A stretch of DNA of 64,000 nt from Reyranella sp. (GCF_017305915.1 NZ_JAFKJN010000021.1:62001-126000), one strand, 5' to 3'. Numbered from the stretch's first letter, positions 18,745 to 28,322 are shown. The notes: generated by a model from the letters alone, not told the origin. Numbers and translations: made by a program.

Positions 18745-20082
18745 ATGCTGCCGCAGGAGATCATCCGCAAGAAGCGCGACGGCGCCGAGCTTTCAGCCCA
18801 GGAGATCGCCTTCATCACCCGCGGCATCACCGACGGCAGCCTGAGCGAGGGCCAGGTCGCGGCCTTCGCCATGGCGGTGTTCTTCCGCAACATGACGTCG
18901 GCCGAGCTTACGGCGATGACCCTGGGCCTGGCGACATCCGGCGTCACGCTCGACTGGAACGAAACAGATCTGCCAGGACCGATCCTCGACAAGCATTCGA
19001 CCGGCGGCGTCGGCGACAAGGTGAGCCTGATGCTGGCCCCGATCGTCGCCGCCTGCGGCGGCTTCGTGCCGATGATCTCCGGCCGCGGGCTGGGTCATAC
19101 CGGCGGCACCCTCGACAAGCTCTCCGCCATCTCGGGCTACGACGTGCAGCCCGACATCGCGACCTTCCGCAAGGTCGTGCGCGAGGTCGGCTGCGCCATC
19201 ATCGGCCAGACCAACGATCTCGCACCGGCCGACCGGCGGCTCTACGGCGTGCGCGACGTCACCGCGACCGTCGAATCGATTCCCCTGATCGTGAGCTCGA
19301 TTCTGTCCAAGAAGATCGCCGCCGGCCTCGACGGGCTGGTGATGGACGTGAAGTGCGGCTCGGGCGCCTTCTGCGACACCCAGCCGATGGCCGACACCCT
19401 GGCGGCTGGCCTGGTCTACACCGCCAACCAGGCCGGGCTCTCGACCGCGGCGCTGATCACCGACATGGACCGCGTGCTGGGCCGGGAGGTCGGCAATGCG
19501 CTCGAGGTGATGGAGACGGTCGCCTATCTCAAGGGAGAGGGCGTGCGCGACCCCCGGCTGCACGAGGTGGTGATGGCGCTGGCCGGCGAGATGCTGGCCC
19601 TTGGCGATCTCGCGCCGAGCGCCGCCGCCGGCCGGGCGCGCGCCGAGGCGGCCCTCGAAGACGGCCGCGCCGCGGAGAAGTTCGCGCAGATGGTTTCCGC
19701 GTTGGGCGGGGCGAACGATTTCATGGACCAGCCGGCGCGCTATCTGGAGCGGGCGCCGGCGATCAGGCCCTGCACCGCCGAGCATCCGGGCTTCGTCGTC
19801 GGCATGAACGCGCGCGACGTCGGCATCGCCGTCGTGGCGCTGGGCGGCGGCCGCGCCCATGCCGACGATGCCATCAATCCGTCGGTCGGCCTCTCCGAGA
19901 TGATCGAGATCGGCACCGCCGTGCGCCCGGGCAGCCCGCTCTGCGTGGTCCATGCGGCGAGCGAGGCGGACGCCGACGAGGCGATCGCGCGCGTGCGGCG
20001 GGCCATTCGTATCGGCAACCTGCCGCCGCCGGCCAAGCCGGCGGTGATCGATCGTGTCGTCATCGAAGAGCTGGCCGGATGA
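18745..20082 (+). CDS. deoA: Thymidine phosphorylase
   Basis: A 445-residue pyrimidine nucleoside phosphorylase, splitting thymidine and deoxyuridine into base and deoxyribose 1-phosphate. The family signature SGRGLGHTGGTLDKL is at about residue 112-126. Also visible are the phosphate-binding KHSTGGVGDKVSL and the DVKCGSGAFC segment. The length matches DeoA (about 440). It starts four bases after the purine nucleoside phosphorylase stop, and its own stop overlaps the next start. The glutamate- and glycine-rich C terminus is the usual beta domain. Confidence 0.96.
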   Translation: MLPQEIIRKKRDGAELSAQEIAFITRGITDGSLSEGQVAAFAMAVFFRNMTSAELTAMTLGLATSGVTLDWNETDLPGPILDKHSTGGVGDKVSLMLAPIVAACGGFVPMISGRGLGHTGGTLDKLSAISGYDVQPDIATFRKVVREVGCAIIGQTNDLAPADRRLYGVRDVTATVESIPLIVSSILSKKIAAGLDGLVMDVKCGSGAFCDTQPMADTLAAGLVYTANQAGLSTAALITDMDRVLGREVGNALEVMETVAYLKGEGVRDPRLHEVVMALAGEMLALGDLAPSAAAGRARAEAALEDGRAAEKFAQMVSALGGANDFMDQPARYLERAPAIRPCTAEHPGFVVGMNARDVGIAVVALGGGRAHADDAINPSVGLSEMIEIGTAVRPGSPLCVVHAASEADADEAIARVRRAIRIGNLPPPAKPAVIDRVVIEELAG

Positions 20083-20864
20083 ACGCCGACTATGCGCGCG
20101 ACGGCTTCCTGGCGGTGCCGGACTTCCTGCCGGCGGCGGACTGCGACGCGTTGCAGGCGCGGGCGGCCGAGCTGGCCGCGGGCGTCGATCCCCGACGGAC
20201 GCGCACCATCTTCTCGACGCGCGACCAGGGGCATGCGCGCGACCGCTACTTCCTCGAGTCGGGCGGCGCCGTCCGCTTCTTCTTCGAGGCGGAGGCGCCG
20301 GACCAGCTCAACAAGATCGGCCACGCGCTGCATGACCTCGATCCTGTGTTCGCGCGCGTGTCGCGCCAGCCGAAGCTCGCCGCGCTGGCGCGCGAGATCG
20401 GCCTGGCCGATCCGCTGCTGCTGCAGTCGATGTACATCTTCAAGAATCCGGGCATCGGCGGCGAGGTCGGCTGGCATCAGGATGCGACCTTCCTGCACAC
20501 CACGCCCATCACCGTCACCGGCTTCTGGATCGCCTTGGACGATGCCGACCGCGAGAACGGCTGCCTGATGGCGCTGGCCGGCGCCCATCGCGGACCCCTG
20601 CGCCAGCGCTTTCGGCGCGCAGGCGAGGGGACGGCGATGGAGACCGTCGATTCGACGCCGTGGCCCACGACCCCGCCGACGCCGATCGAGGTCCGCCGCG
20701 GCACCCTGGTGGTGCTGCATGGTCTGCTGCCGCATGCCAGCAGCGCCAACCGCTCGGCGCGGCCGCGGCACGCCTATGCGCTGCATCTGATCGACCGCCG
20801 CGCCGCGTATAGTGCCGACAACTGGTTGCAACGGCCGGACTTTCCGTTGAGAGGTTTCTCGTGA
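20079..20864 (+). CDS. Phytanoyl-CoA dioxygenase (PhyH) family protein
   Basis: A 261-residue Fe(II)/2-oxoglutarate dioxygenase of the PhyH family. The iron-binding H-x-D is in VGWHQDATFL (about residues 131-133). The distal His is in VVLHGLLPHASSANRS (about 214-219), followed by an Arg for 2-oxoglutarate. It is embedded in the nucleoside operon, overlapping deoA upstream (ATGA) and adenosine deaminase downstream (GTGA), so it is almost certainly co-translated with them. PhyH proteins hydroxylate many small molecules. A nucleoside, base or sugar substrate is inferred from context only. Confidence 0.88.
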   Translation: MNADYARDGFLAVPDFLPAADCDALQARAAELAAGVDPRRTRTIFSTRDQGHARDRYFLESGGAVRFFFEAEAPDQLNKIGHALHDLDPVFARVSRQPKLAALAREIGLADPLLLQSMYIFKNPGIGGEVGWHQDATFLHTTPITVTGFWIALDDADRENGCLMALAGAHRGPLRQRFRRAGEGTAMETVDSTPWPTTPPTPIEVRRGTLVVLHGLLPHASSANRSARPRHAYALHLIDRRAAYSADNWLQRPDFPLRGFS

Positions 20865-21820
20865 TCCCCAAGGCCGAGCTTCATTGCCATCTCGAGGGCT
20901 CCGTGCCGCCGGAGCTCGCGCGCGAGCTGGCGGCGCGCAACGGGCTCGACCTGCCGGCCGGCCTGTTCGGCAAGGACGGTCATTACGCCTGGACCGACTT
21001 TCTGAGCTTCCTCGACGCCTACGACCGGGTGTGCGGCGTGCTGCGCACGGCGCGCGATTTCGGCGACATCTTCTATTCCTACCTGCAGCGCACCGCCGCC
21101 GAGGGCGCGGTCTATGTCGAGATGTTCTGCTCGCCCGAGCGGCCCAAGGCGCTGGGCATTGCCTATGCCGTATGGCTGGGCGCCCTGGTCGAGGCGATCG
21201 ACCGGGCGCGCCGCGACTTCGGCATCGAAGGCCGCATCATCGCGGTCTGCATCCGCCACCTCGGCCCCGACCGGGCGCTGGCGCTGGCGCAGCAGATCGT
21301 GGCCGAGCCGCATCCTTACGTGGTCGCGCTGGGCATGGGCGGCGACGAGGGAAAATTCAGCCCGGCGGACTTCGCACCGGCCTATCGCCTCGCCCACGAC
21401 AAGGGCCTCGGCTGCACCGTCCATGCCGGCGAGGTGCGCGGGCCCGAGAGCGTCCGGGCGGCGATTCGCGACCTGCCGGTGAGCCGCATCGGCCATGGCG
21501 TGCGCTCGGTCGAGGATCCCGGCCTGGTCGATGAGCTGATCCGGCGAGGCATCGCGCTCGAGGTCTGCCCCGGCAGCAACCTGGCGCTCGGCCTGTACCG
21601 GAATCGCGACGCCCATCCGCTGCATCGCTTGATCGCGGCGGGCGTGCGCGTCACGCTGAATTCCGACGACCCGCCCTTTTTCCATACTACGCTCGGGACC
21701 GAGTACGACGAGGCCGGTCTCGACGCGGCAGCGTTGCGTACGATCACGCGCACGGCGATCGAGACCTCGTTCGCCGACGAGCCACTCAAGGAAAAGCTGT
21801 TGAAGGGGATGACAGCATGA
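20861..21820 (+). CDS. add: Adenosine deaminase
   Basis: A 319-residue zinc deaminase converting adenosine to inosine, so that purine nucleoside phosphorylase can act. Metal and catalytic motifs are complete: AELHCHLEGS at residues 5-14, TVHAGEVRGP with catalytic Glu, RIGHGVRS, and TLNSDDPPFF with the zinc Asp. The GTG start overlaps the PhyH stop by four bases. An adenine deaminase of the same fold is the main alternative, since the two subgroups are hard to separate by eye; the neighbours favour nucleosides. Confidence 0.92.
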   Translation: MIPKAELHCHLEGSVPPELARELAARNGLDLPAGLFGKDGHYAWTDFLSFLDAYDRVCGVLRTARDFGDIFYSYLQRTAAEGAVYVEMFCSPERPKALGIAYAVWLGALVEAIDRARRDFGIEGRIIAVCIRHLGPDRALALAQQIVAEPHPYVVALGMGGDEGKFSPADFAPAYRLAHDKGLGCTVHAGEVRGPESVRAAIRDLPVSRIGHGVRSVEDPGLVDELIRRGIALEVCPGSNLALGLYRNRDAHPLHRLIAAGVRVTLNSDDPPFFHTTLGTEYDEAGLDAAALRTITRTAIETSFADEPLKEKLLKGMTA

Positions 21821-22677
21821 TCATCACACGGACGCTGGCGCTCGGCGCCATCACCATCGCGCTCGCGACGGGCGTCGCCCCATTTCAAGCATGGGCGCAG
21901 GACCCGCAGCCCAGCGACATGCTGCTGGCGACGCTGTGGACCCAGCGCGCGGTCGAATACAGGGGCAATGCAATGACGGTCTATGCGCTGGGCCGGCTGC
22001 GGCTCGACCAGGCGCTGGCCGACAGCAAGTGGACCGCGGCACCGGTCGAGCAGAAGGGCGACTTCGCTGCTCTGCCGCCGGCCATCGTGCTCGACATCGA
22101 CGAGACGGTGCTCGACAACTCGCTCTACCAGGTCTGGATGATGAAGAACGGCAAGACCTTCAGCACCAAGACCTGGAACGAGTTCTGCGACGCCCAGGTG
22201 TCGCGCGCGATCCCGGGCGCGGTCGAGTTCACCAAGTACGCCGAGTCCAAGGGCGTGAAGGTGTTCTACATCACCAATCGCGGCGCCGAGGTCGAGAAGT
22301 CGACGCGCGAGAACATGGAGAAGCTCGGCTTCCCGATGGGCGGCAACGTCGACACCTTCCTGATGCAGAACGAGAAGCCGGACTGGGGCAGCGCCAAGGG
22401 CACCCGCCGCACGGTGATCGCCAAGGACTATCGCATCCTGCTGAGCTTCGGCGACAATTTCGGAGACTTCGACGACCGCTACCGCACCAGCGAGGCCGAG
22501 CGGCTGAAGGCGTTCGACGAGAGCAAGGAGCGCTGGGGCCGCGAATGGCTGGTGATCGCCAACCCGACCTACGGCTCGTTCGACACCGCGCCGTTCGGCC
22601 ACGACTTCAAGAAGCCGGCCGAGGAGCAGCGCAAGGCCAAGTGGGACGTACTGGAAGGCTGGGCCGGCCCGAAATAG
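21817..22677 (+). CDS. Exported HAD phosphatase, e(P4)-type 5'-nucleotidase
   Basis: A 286-residue class C acid phosphatase-like protein. Residues 1-27 form a signal peptide ending APFQAWAQ; there is no lipobox cysteine, unlike the Haemophilus e(P4) lipoprotein. The HAD motif I is IVLDIDETVLDNS (about residues 90-102, two catalytic Asp), motif II is FYITNRG, and motif III/IV is LLSFGDNFGDFDD. It would strip phosphate from nucleotides in the periplasm, giving nucleosides for the BMP transporter. It is the last gene of the operon, overlaps adenosine deaminase (ATGA) and is followed by a strong hairpin. Confidence 0.9.
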   Translation: MIITRTLALGAITIALATGVAPFQAWAQDPQPSDMLLATLWTQRAVEYRGNAMTVYALGRLRLDQALADSKWTAAPVEQKGDFAALPPAIVLDIDETVLDNSLYQVWMMKNGKTFSTKTWNEFCDAQVSRAIPGAVEFTKYAESKGVKVFYITNRGAEVEKSTRENMEKLGFPMGGNVDTFLMQNEKPDWGSAKGTRRTVIAKDYRILLSFGDNFGDFDDRYRTSEAERLKAFDESKERWGREWLVIANPTYGSFDTAPFGHDFKKPAEEQRKAKWDVLEGWAGPK

Positions 22678-22684
22678 TGATCAC

Positions 22685-22719
22685 TTCCTCACCTTCGCGG
22701 AATCCGCGAAGGTGAGGAA
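22685..22719. terminator. Bidirectional terminator hairpin
   Basis: A perfect inverted repeat with 17-base arms (ttcctcaccttcgcgga and its complement) around a single base. It lies between the convergent nucleoside and sugar-transport operons, and both strands end the stem in a purine/pyrimidine run, as expected for a shared terminator. Confidence 0.85.
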
Positions 22720-22724
22720 AAGCA

Positions 22725-23825
22725 TCAGTACGCCATCTCGGTCTGGGGATCGAACAGATGCAGGCGCTCGGGTTTGAGCGCCAGGCGAAGCTTGTCGTGG
22801 GCGCGCACCTTCACGGCCGGATCGATGCTCGCCACCATCAACGCGGAGCCGACGCGGCTGTCGAGCAGGATCTCCGAGCCGAGCTGCTCGACCACCTCGA
22901 CATTGACGTCGAAGCAATGGTCGGCTGAATCGGCCGCGCCGGCGACATGGAGGTCCTCCGGCCGGATGCCGAGCGTGGCCGGGGTGCCGGCGCCGTTCAT
23001 CTTGGTGCGGGCGCGGGCGGCGAGCTCGTCGGGCAGGACGATCCTGAGGCCCTGCGCTTCGGCCACGACCTTGCCGCCCTGGTCGGCCAGCGTGACCTCG
23101 GCGAAGTTCATCGCCGGCGAGCCGATGAAACCCGCGACGAAGCGGTTGGCCGGCTGGTTGTAGAGTTCGAGCGGCTCGCCGACCTGCTGTACCCAGCCGT
23201 CCTTCATCACCACCACGCGGTCGCCGAGCGTCATCGCCTCGACCTGGTCGTGGGTGACGTAGATCGACGTCACGGCCAGCCGCTCATGCAGCTTCTTGAG
23301 CTCGACCCGCATCTGGACGCGCAGCTTGGCGTCGAGATTGCTGAGCGGCTCGTCGAACAGGAACACCTTGGGATCGCGCACGATCGCGCGGCCGAGCGCC
23401 ACGCGCTGGCGCTGGCCGCCCGAGAGCTGGCGCGGCTTTCGAGCGAGCAGGTTCTCGATGCCCAGGATCGTGGCGGCGCGCTTGATGCGCTCCTCGATCT
23501 GGTCGCGCGGAAACTTCCGCATCTTCAGGCCGAAAGCCATGTTGGAGGCGACGCTCATGTGCGGGTAGAGCGCGTAGTTCTGGAACACCATGGCGATGTC
23601 GCGGTCCATCGGCGGGACCTCGTTCACCAGGTTGTCCTCGATGCGGATGTCGCCGCTGCTCACCGCCTCGAGGCCGGCGATCATGCGGAGCGTGGTGGTC
23701 TTGCCGCAGCCCGACGGCCCGACGAAAACCATGAACTCCTTGTCGCGAATCTGCAGATCGACGTCCTTCACCACGTGCGTGGTGTCGAAGAACTTGTTGA
23801 GTTTGCTGAGGGTGACCTCGGCCAT
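22725..23825 (-). CDS. Sugar ABC transporter ATPase (UgpC/MalK type)
   Basis: A 366-residue ATPase. The N-terminal ABC domain has Walker A GPSGCGKTTTLRM (about 38-46), signature LSGGQRQRVALGRA and Walker B FLFDEPLSNLDAK. The C-terminal half is the TOBE/OB regulatory domain of the MalK/UgpC group, including GFIGSPAMNF. It powers the CUT1 importer encoded upstream on this strand (two permeases and a binding protein). It is the last gene of that operon, seven bases after the permease stop. Confidence 0.93.
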   Translation of the reverse strand: MAEVTLSKLNKFFDTTHVVKDVDLQIRDKEFMVFVGPSGCGKTTTLRMIAGLEAVSSGDIRIEDNLVNEVPPMDRDIAMVFQNYALYPHMSVASNMAFGLKMRKFPRDQIEERIKRAATILGIENLLARKPRQLSGGQRQRVALGRAIVRDPKVFLFDEPLSNLDAKLRVQMRVELKKLHERLAVTSIYVTHDQVEAMTLGDRVVVMKDGWVQQVGEPLELYNQPANRFVAGFIGSPAMNFAEVTLADQGGKVVAEAQGLRIVLPDELAARARTKMNGAGTPATLGIRPEDLHVAGAADSADHCFDVNVEVVEQLGSEILLDSRVGSALMVASIDPAVKVRAHDKLRLALKPERLHLFDPQTEMAY

Positions 23826-23832
23826 GACTGCG

Positions 23833-24684
23833 CTACCCCTTGACCGAGCCGGTGAGGCCCGAGACGTAATGTTCGACGAAGAACGAATAGACGATCGCCA
23901 CCGGGATCGAGCCCAGCAGCGCGCCCGCCATCAGCGGCCCCCAGAAGAAGACGTCGCCGCGGATCAGCTCCGACGTCACGCCGACCGGCACGGTCTTCTG
24001 GTCGGGCGACGACAGGAAGACCAGGGCGTAGATGAACTCGTTCCAGCTCAGCGTGAAGGCGATGATGCCGGAGGAAAGGATGCCCGGCACCGCGACCGGG
24101 ATGATGATGTAGACCATCGCCTTCCAGCGCGAGGCGCCGTCGATGCGGGCGCATTCCTCGAGCTCCTTCGGGATCGCCTTGAAGTAGCCCATCATCAACC
24201 AGGTACAGAACGGTATCAGGAAGGTCGGATAGGTGAGGATCAGCGACCACGGCGTGTCGCCGAGCTCGAAGTTGCGGATGATCTGGGCGAGCGGGATGAA
24301 CAGCAGGGTCTGCGGCACCAGGTAGGTGACGAAGATCACGGTGCCGAGGCTGCCGGCATAGGGAAAGTTGAGCCGCGCCAGGGCGTAGCCCGCCAGCACG
24401 CCGCAGAACAGCGAGATCAGCGTCGAGATGGTGGCGATGAACATGGTGTTCATCATCCAGCGGCCGAAGTTGGTCTCCTCGAACAGGTACTTGATGTGCT
24501 CGAGCGTCGGATTGTTGGTCCAGAACGGCATGTAGTTGACCGCGTTCCACGGCCGGTAGAGCTCGCCGTCGGGCCGGAAGGTCGTAATGATCATCCAGTA
24601 GAACGGGAAGAGCAGCACGAAGACGAACAGGATCAGCGGGATGTTGTAGAACACCCACTTCCGCCAAAGCGCACCTTCAATCAT
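23833..24684 (-). CDS. Sugar ABC transporter permease (MalG type)
   Basis: A 283-residue six-helix permease of the CUT1 family. The EAA loop that contacts the ATPase is visible as ELEECARIDGASRWKAMVYIIIP near residue 180. The start at 24684 (MIEGALWRKW) follows a cggagatgg ribosome site; a longer reading to 24726 overlaps the preceding permease and adds an unrelated Cys/His-rich stretch. It resembles the MalG-type permease of the second sugar operon at 47829, so the two operons are paralogous. Confidence 0.91.
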   Translation of the reverse strand: MIEGALWRKWVFYNIPLILFVFVLLFPFYWMIITTFRPDGELYRPWNAVNYMPFWTNNPTLEHIKYLFEETNFGRWMMNTMFIATISTLISLFCGVLAGYALARLNFPYAGSLGTVIFVTYLVPQTLLFIPLAQIIRNFELGDTPWSLILTYPTFLIPFCTWLMMGYFKAIPKELEECARIDGASRWKAMVYIIIPVAVPGILSSGIIAFTLSWNEFIYALVFLSSPDQKTVPVGVTSELIRGDVFFWGPLMAGALLGSIPVAIVYSFFVEHYVSGLTGSVKG

Positions 24685-24709
24685 TTGCCCATCTCCGCAC
24701 GGCCGATCA

Positions 24710-25636
24710 TCAGCGTGTCTCCACACGGCGGATGTACAAGAGCTGCACCACCACGATCAGGAACAGGAACGGGAACATGGCGAGCGAGATCGCCGCACCC
24801 TCCGAGAGCAGCCCGGTGCCGATGCCGATCTGGTAGGCGTAGGTCGCGAACAGGTGGGTGGCGTTGGCCGGGCCGCCGCCGGTCATGACGTAGACCAGCT
24901 GGAAGTCGGCGAAGGTCTGGATCACCGAGAACAGCATCACCACCATGGTGACGGGTAGCAGCAGCGGCCAGGTGACGTACCAGAATCGCTTCCACGGCCG
25001 CGCGCCGTCGATCGCCGCCGCCTCGTTCAGCTCGGGGCTGATGGTCTGCAGGCCGGCCAGCAGGCTGATGGCGAAGAACGGCACGCCGCGCCAGATATTG
25101 ACCACGATGATCGAGGTCATGGCGAGGTCGGGATCGCCCAGCCAGTTGATGCGCTGGGTGATGATGCCCATGTGGAACAGCGCCCAGTTGATGACGCTGA
25201 AGGTCGGGTCGAACATCCACTTCCAGGCGAAGGTGCTGAGCACCGTCGGGATGATGAACGGCAGCAGGATGAAGGCGCGGACGATCGCCTTGCCCCTGAA
25301 GTGCCGGTTGAGCAGCAGCGCCAGCCACAGGCCGAGCGCCAGCTTGAACACCGTCGTGACGGCTGTGTACCAGAAGGTATTCCAGACGGAGGTGCGGAAG
25401 ATCGAGTCGTTCCACACCTTGACGAAGTTATCGAGCCCGACCCACTTGCCGGGGATGCCCACCCGCTGGCTGGTCAGCGACAGCAGCACGCCTTCGATGA
25501 ACGGGTAGGCGATGAACAGCCCGAGCAGCAGGGCGGTCGGGAAGAGCAGCGCCATGGCGAGCCAACGCTCGTCCTCCAGGCGCCGCAGTCGCGGCGTTGG
25601 GCGGGCGCCCACGCCCGCGACGGCGGTCACTGCCAT
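24710..25636 (-). CDS. Sugar ABC transporter permease (MalF type)
   Basis: A 308-residue CUT1 permease with six predicted helices. The EAA motif reads ELNEAAAIDGARPWKRFWYV near residue 208. It pairs with the MalG-type permease to form the membrane pore. The string WLALLLNRHFRGKAIVRAFILLP is almost repeated in the paralogue at 46880. It lies 35 bases after the binding-protein stop. Confidence 0.91.
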   Translation of the reverse strand: MAVTAVAGVGARPTPRLRRLEDERWLAMALLFPTALLLGLFIAYPFIEGVLLSLTSQRVGIPGKWVGLDNFVKVWNDSIFRTSVWNTFWYTAVTTVFKLALGLWLALLLNRHFRGKAIVRAFILLPFIIPTVLSTFAWKWMFDPTFSVINWALFHMGIITQRINWLGDPDLAMTSIIVVNIWRGVPFFAISLLAGLQTISPELNEAAAIDGARPWKRFWYVTWPLLLPVTMVVMLFSVIQTFADFQLVYVMTGGGPANATHLFATYAYQIGIGTGLLSEGAAISLAMFPFLFLIVVVQLLYIRRVETR

Positions 25637-25671
25637 AGACGCTCCTTTTCAGCTACGCGACGACCGGCGGC

Positions 25672-26997
25672 TCAGGTGTAGACCTTCTTGAGTTCCGTCT
25701 CGGCCCACTTGACGGCCTCCTCGGCCGGCATGCCCTGGACCGCCTTGGCGTACATGTCGGTAATGATGTACTTGCTGAGGCCTTCCTGGGCCTTGGCATT
25801 CGGCGGGCCGGCGAAGCCCGGCGCCTGGCCGAGCTTGGCCGCAACCTTGTAAGGCGTCATCACTGGATCGACGTCCCAGAGCTTGTCGGTTTCCCACTTC
25901 GCCGTGCACGGCGTCGCGAAGCCTTTCTGCGATTCGAAGAACTTGCGGTAGTTGGCCTCGGTGTGGAGGTACTTCAGGAACTCTTTCGCCGCATCCTGGT
26001 TCTTCGAGTATTTCATGATCATGTTGGACTGCAGCAGATGGAAGCCGAACTGCCCGGCCGGGCCTTTGGGCAGCGGCGCGTGCAGGATGTCGGTGTTCAT
26101 CGGCTTGCCCGAGGCGGTCTGGTACTGGTCGGGCTTGCGCAGCGTCTCGATGTAGATCGAGGCGCCGTTCAGGGTCGCCGAGATGGTTTGTGACAGGAAG
26201 GCGCGGTTGTTGTTGGTGTCGTCCCAGGCGAGGCCGCCTTCGTCCATGCCGTCCTTCCAGAGGCCTTGCATGAACTTCACCGATTCGACGGTGTCCTTGG
26301 TGTTGATCACCACGGTCTTGCCGTCGGCCTCGACCTCCTTGCCGCCCCACGACCACAGGTAGGGATAGGTGAAGCCCGGCGCGTCGCCGAAGGTGTGGCC
26401 GAGCGTCTGGCCGAACGGCCGGCCCTTGGCCTTCAGCTTCTTGGCGACGTCGCGATAGCCTTCCCAGGTGTCGGGAAACTTGGTGGCGCCGACCTCGTCG
26501 AGCCACGACTTGCGATAGGCGATCATGCCGCCGATCACCGCCCAGGGCATGCCCATGAACATCTTGCCGTCGGAGCAGATGGCGCGGGCATACTTGTAGA
26601 GGCCGCCCTCGCGCTTGCCGACGTCCTCGGCGAGATCGCTGAGGTCGACCACGCTGTTGGCGTAGAGATGGGTGTAGCTGTTGAACGACATGATGATGTC
26701 GGGCCCGGCGCCCGACTGGATACCCGAGGTGATGCGCGGCTGCAGGTCGTTGCCGTTCACGGTCTCGAGCTTGATCTTGATCCCCAGCGCCTTCTCGGCC
26801 GCCGGCATCATCTCCTTGTTGAACATCTGATCGGTCGCGGGAACGAAATCGACCCACTTCAACCAATGGACTGTCTTCTGCTGCGCAAAGGCCGGTGTCC
26901 GACCGGAAGCGAGGATGCCCGCCATGCCGGTGGACGCCACGGCAGCCGCGCTGCCGGCAAGCTTAATCACGCTACGACGCTTAGTGTGAGCCATCAT
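25672..26997 (-). CDS. Extracellular sugar-binding protein (family 1)
   Basis: A 441-residue binding protein. The leader MMAHTKRRSVIKLAGSAAAV has a twin-Arg-like KRRSVIK followed by a hydrophobic stretch and cleavage near AFAQ, so export may be by Tat. The mature part has the GPDIIMSFNSYTHLYAN and MPWAVIGGMIAYRKSW segments common to CUT1 binding proteins. Two adjacent ATGs (26997 and 26994) are possible; the second is better spaced from the gggaggaa site. It is the first gene of the reverse-strand sugar operon. The sugar is not identifiable from sequence. Confidence 0.91.
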   Translation of the reverse strand: MMAHTKRRSVIKLAGSAAAVASTGMAGILASGRTPAFAQQKTVHWLKWVDFVPATDQMFNKEMMPAAEKALGIKIKLETVNGNDLQPRITSGIQSGAGPDIIMSFNSYTHLYANSVVDLSDLAEDVGKREGGLYKYARAICSDGKMFMGMPWAVIGGMIAYRKSWLDEVGATKFPDTWEGYRDVAKKLKAKGRPFGQTLGHTFGDAPGFTYPYLWSWGGKEVEADGKTVVINTKDTVESVKFMQGLWKDGMDEGGLAWDDTNNNRAFLSQTISATLNGASIYIETLRKPDQYQTASGKPMNTDILHAPLPKGPAGQFGFHLLQSNMIMKYSKNQDAAKEFLKYLHTEANYRKFFESQKGFATPCTAKWETDKLWDVDPVMTPYKVAAKLGQAPGFAGPPNAKAQEGLSKYIITDMYAKAVQGMPAEEAVKWAETELKKVYT

Positions 26998-27092
26998 TTC
27001 CTCCCGAGGACGCTGCCGCTTTGGGCAAGCATTTTCTTATGCGGCATCGTAGGCATGTGCCGCGATGCAGGGCAAGCCGGGACGCGGAATTT

Positions 27093-28322
27093 TTACCGGC
27101 GATTCAAGAGGTTTTCCGGATCGAGAGTGTAAAGCTCCTGAGCCCGCCCGACGCCGCGTAGTGCGAAACGCCCGACCGACACGAGGGTCGCGCGCTCGGC
27201 CTCCGGCAGGGCCGAAGCGAAGGCGGAGGAGATCAGCAGGGGCCGGTCGACCGAGCGGCACATCGAGGCGATGCGGCTGGTCTCGTTGACCGCCGGTCCC
27301 ACCACCGTGAAGTCGAGTCGATCGACGCTGCCAATATTGCCGTAGAACACCGCGCCGACATGCAGGCCGACATAGACCGAGGTGGTCGGCCGCTCCGCCG
27401 CCTTGCGGCGGTCGTTGAGCTCGGCGACGCGGCGGCGCATCTCCGCCTCGGCGCGCAACGCGCTGACGCAGGCGGTACCGCGGTCGTCGGCGCGAAAGAT
27501 CGCCAGCGTGCCGTCGCCGATCAGCTTCAGCACGTCGCCGCCTTCCTGGTGGATCGAGGTGATCACCGCCTCGGCATAGTCGTTCAGCAGCGGGATGATC
27601 TCGACCGGCCGCGCGGTGTCGGTGATGGCGGTGAAGCTGCGCAGGTCGGAGAACCACAGCACCGCCTCGATGCGGTCGGCGATGCCGCGCTGGATGCGGC
27701 CCTGCAGGACGCGCTGGCCGGCGTCGCGGCCGAGATAGACGTCGACCAGCGTGCCGGCGATGCGCGCGAGCGACGCGCTCTTGGCCGCGAGCCCCAGCGC
27801 CGGTGCGAGCCTGCGCAACGCCTCGATGTTGGCCTCGGTGAAGCCGTCGGCATGCTTGGTCGACCATGCCGAATAGAAGCAGTCCATCTCGCCGATCGTG
27901 CCCTCGGCCGCGAAGCGATGGACGAACAGCACGTAGTCGGTGTGGCCGGCGTCCTTCATCTCCTGGATGATCACGTAGTCGGCGGCATCGCCGAAGCCGA
28001 TGCGCCGCCGCAGCTCCTCGCCGCCGGTCTGCAGCAGATGGAAGAACGGGCTGCGCTGCCAGGCGGCCGCCATCTCGCCCTGGTTGCTGGGGCCGTAGTC
28101 GCGCACGGGGCCCGCGTCCTCGCCGCCGTCGTTGCGCCAGAAGAAGATGCGGCCCTCGTGGACCGGATGCAGCGTGTCCATGAACATCAGCCCGCGATTG
28201 ACCGGCAGGCCGGCGGCGCCGCATTTCTCGCAGAACAGCCGCAGCAGGTCGGACTCTCCGGTTCCTTCCAGTCCGCGGCGGACAAGCCAGGCGACGAGGC
28301 GATCGGTTTCGGCGGGGGTCAT
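27093..28322 (-). CDS. Class III adenylate/guanylate cyclase
   Basis: A 409-residue cytoplasmic protein whose C-terminal half (about 215-400) is a class III nucleotide cyclase domain. The two metal Asp residues are Asp226 in LWFSDLRSFT and Asp270 in LKLIGDGTLAIF; Lys266 is at the adenine-recognising position, favouring cAMP. DFTVVGPAVNETSRI holds the transition-state Asn/Arg. The N-terminal 200 residues resemble the sensor-like region seen in rhizobial-type cyclases, with a CxxC at 31-34. It starts five bases after the serine hydrolase stop, so it appears to be transcribed with the peptide transporter. Confidence 0.9.
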   Translation of the reverse strand: MTPAETDRLVAWLVRRGLEGTGESDLLRLFCEKCGAAGLPVNRGLMFMDTLHPVHEGRIFFWRNDGGEDAGPVRDYGPSNQGEMAAAWQRSPFFHLLQTGGEELRRRIGFGDAADYVIIQEMKDAGHTDYVLFVHRFAAEGTIGEMDCFYSAWSTKHADGFTEANIEALRRLAPALGLAAKSASLARIAGTLVDVYLGRDAGQRVLQGRIQRGIADRIEAVLWFSDLRSFTAITDTARPVEIIPLLNDYAEAVITSIHQEGGDVLKLIGDGTLAIFRADDRGTACVSALRAEAEMRRRVAELNDRRKAAERPTTSVYVGLHVGAVFYGNIGSVDRLDFTVVGPAVNETSRIASMCRSVDRPLLISSAFASALPEAERATLVSVGRFALRGVGRAQELYTLDPENLLNRR

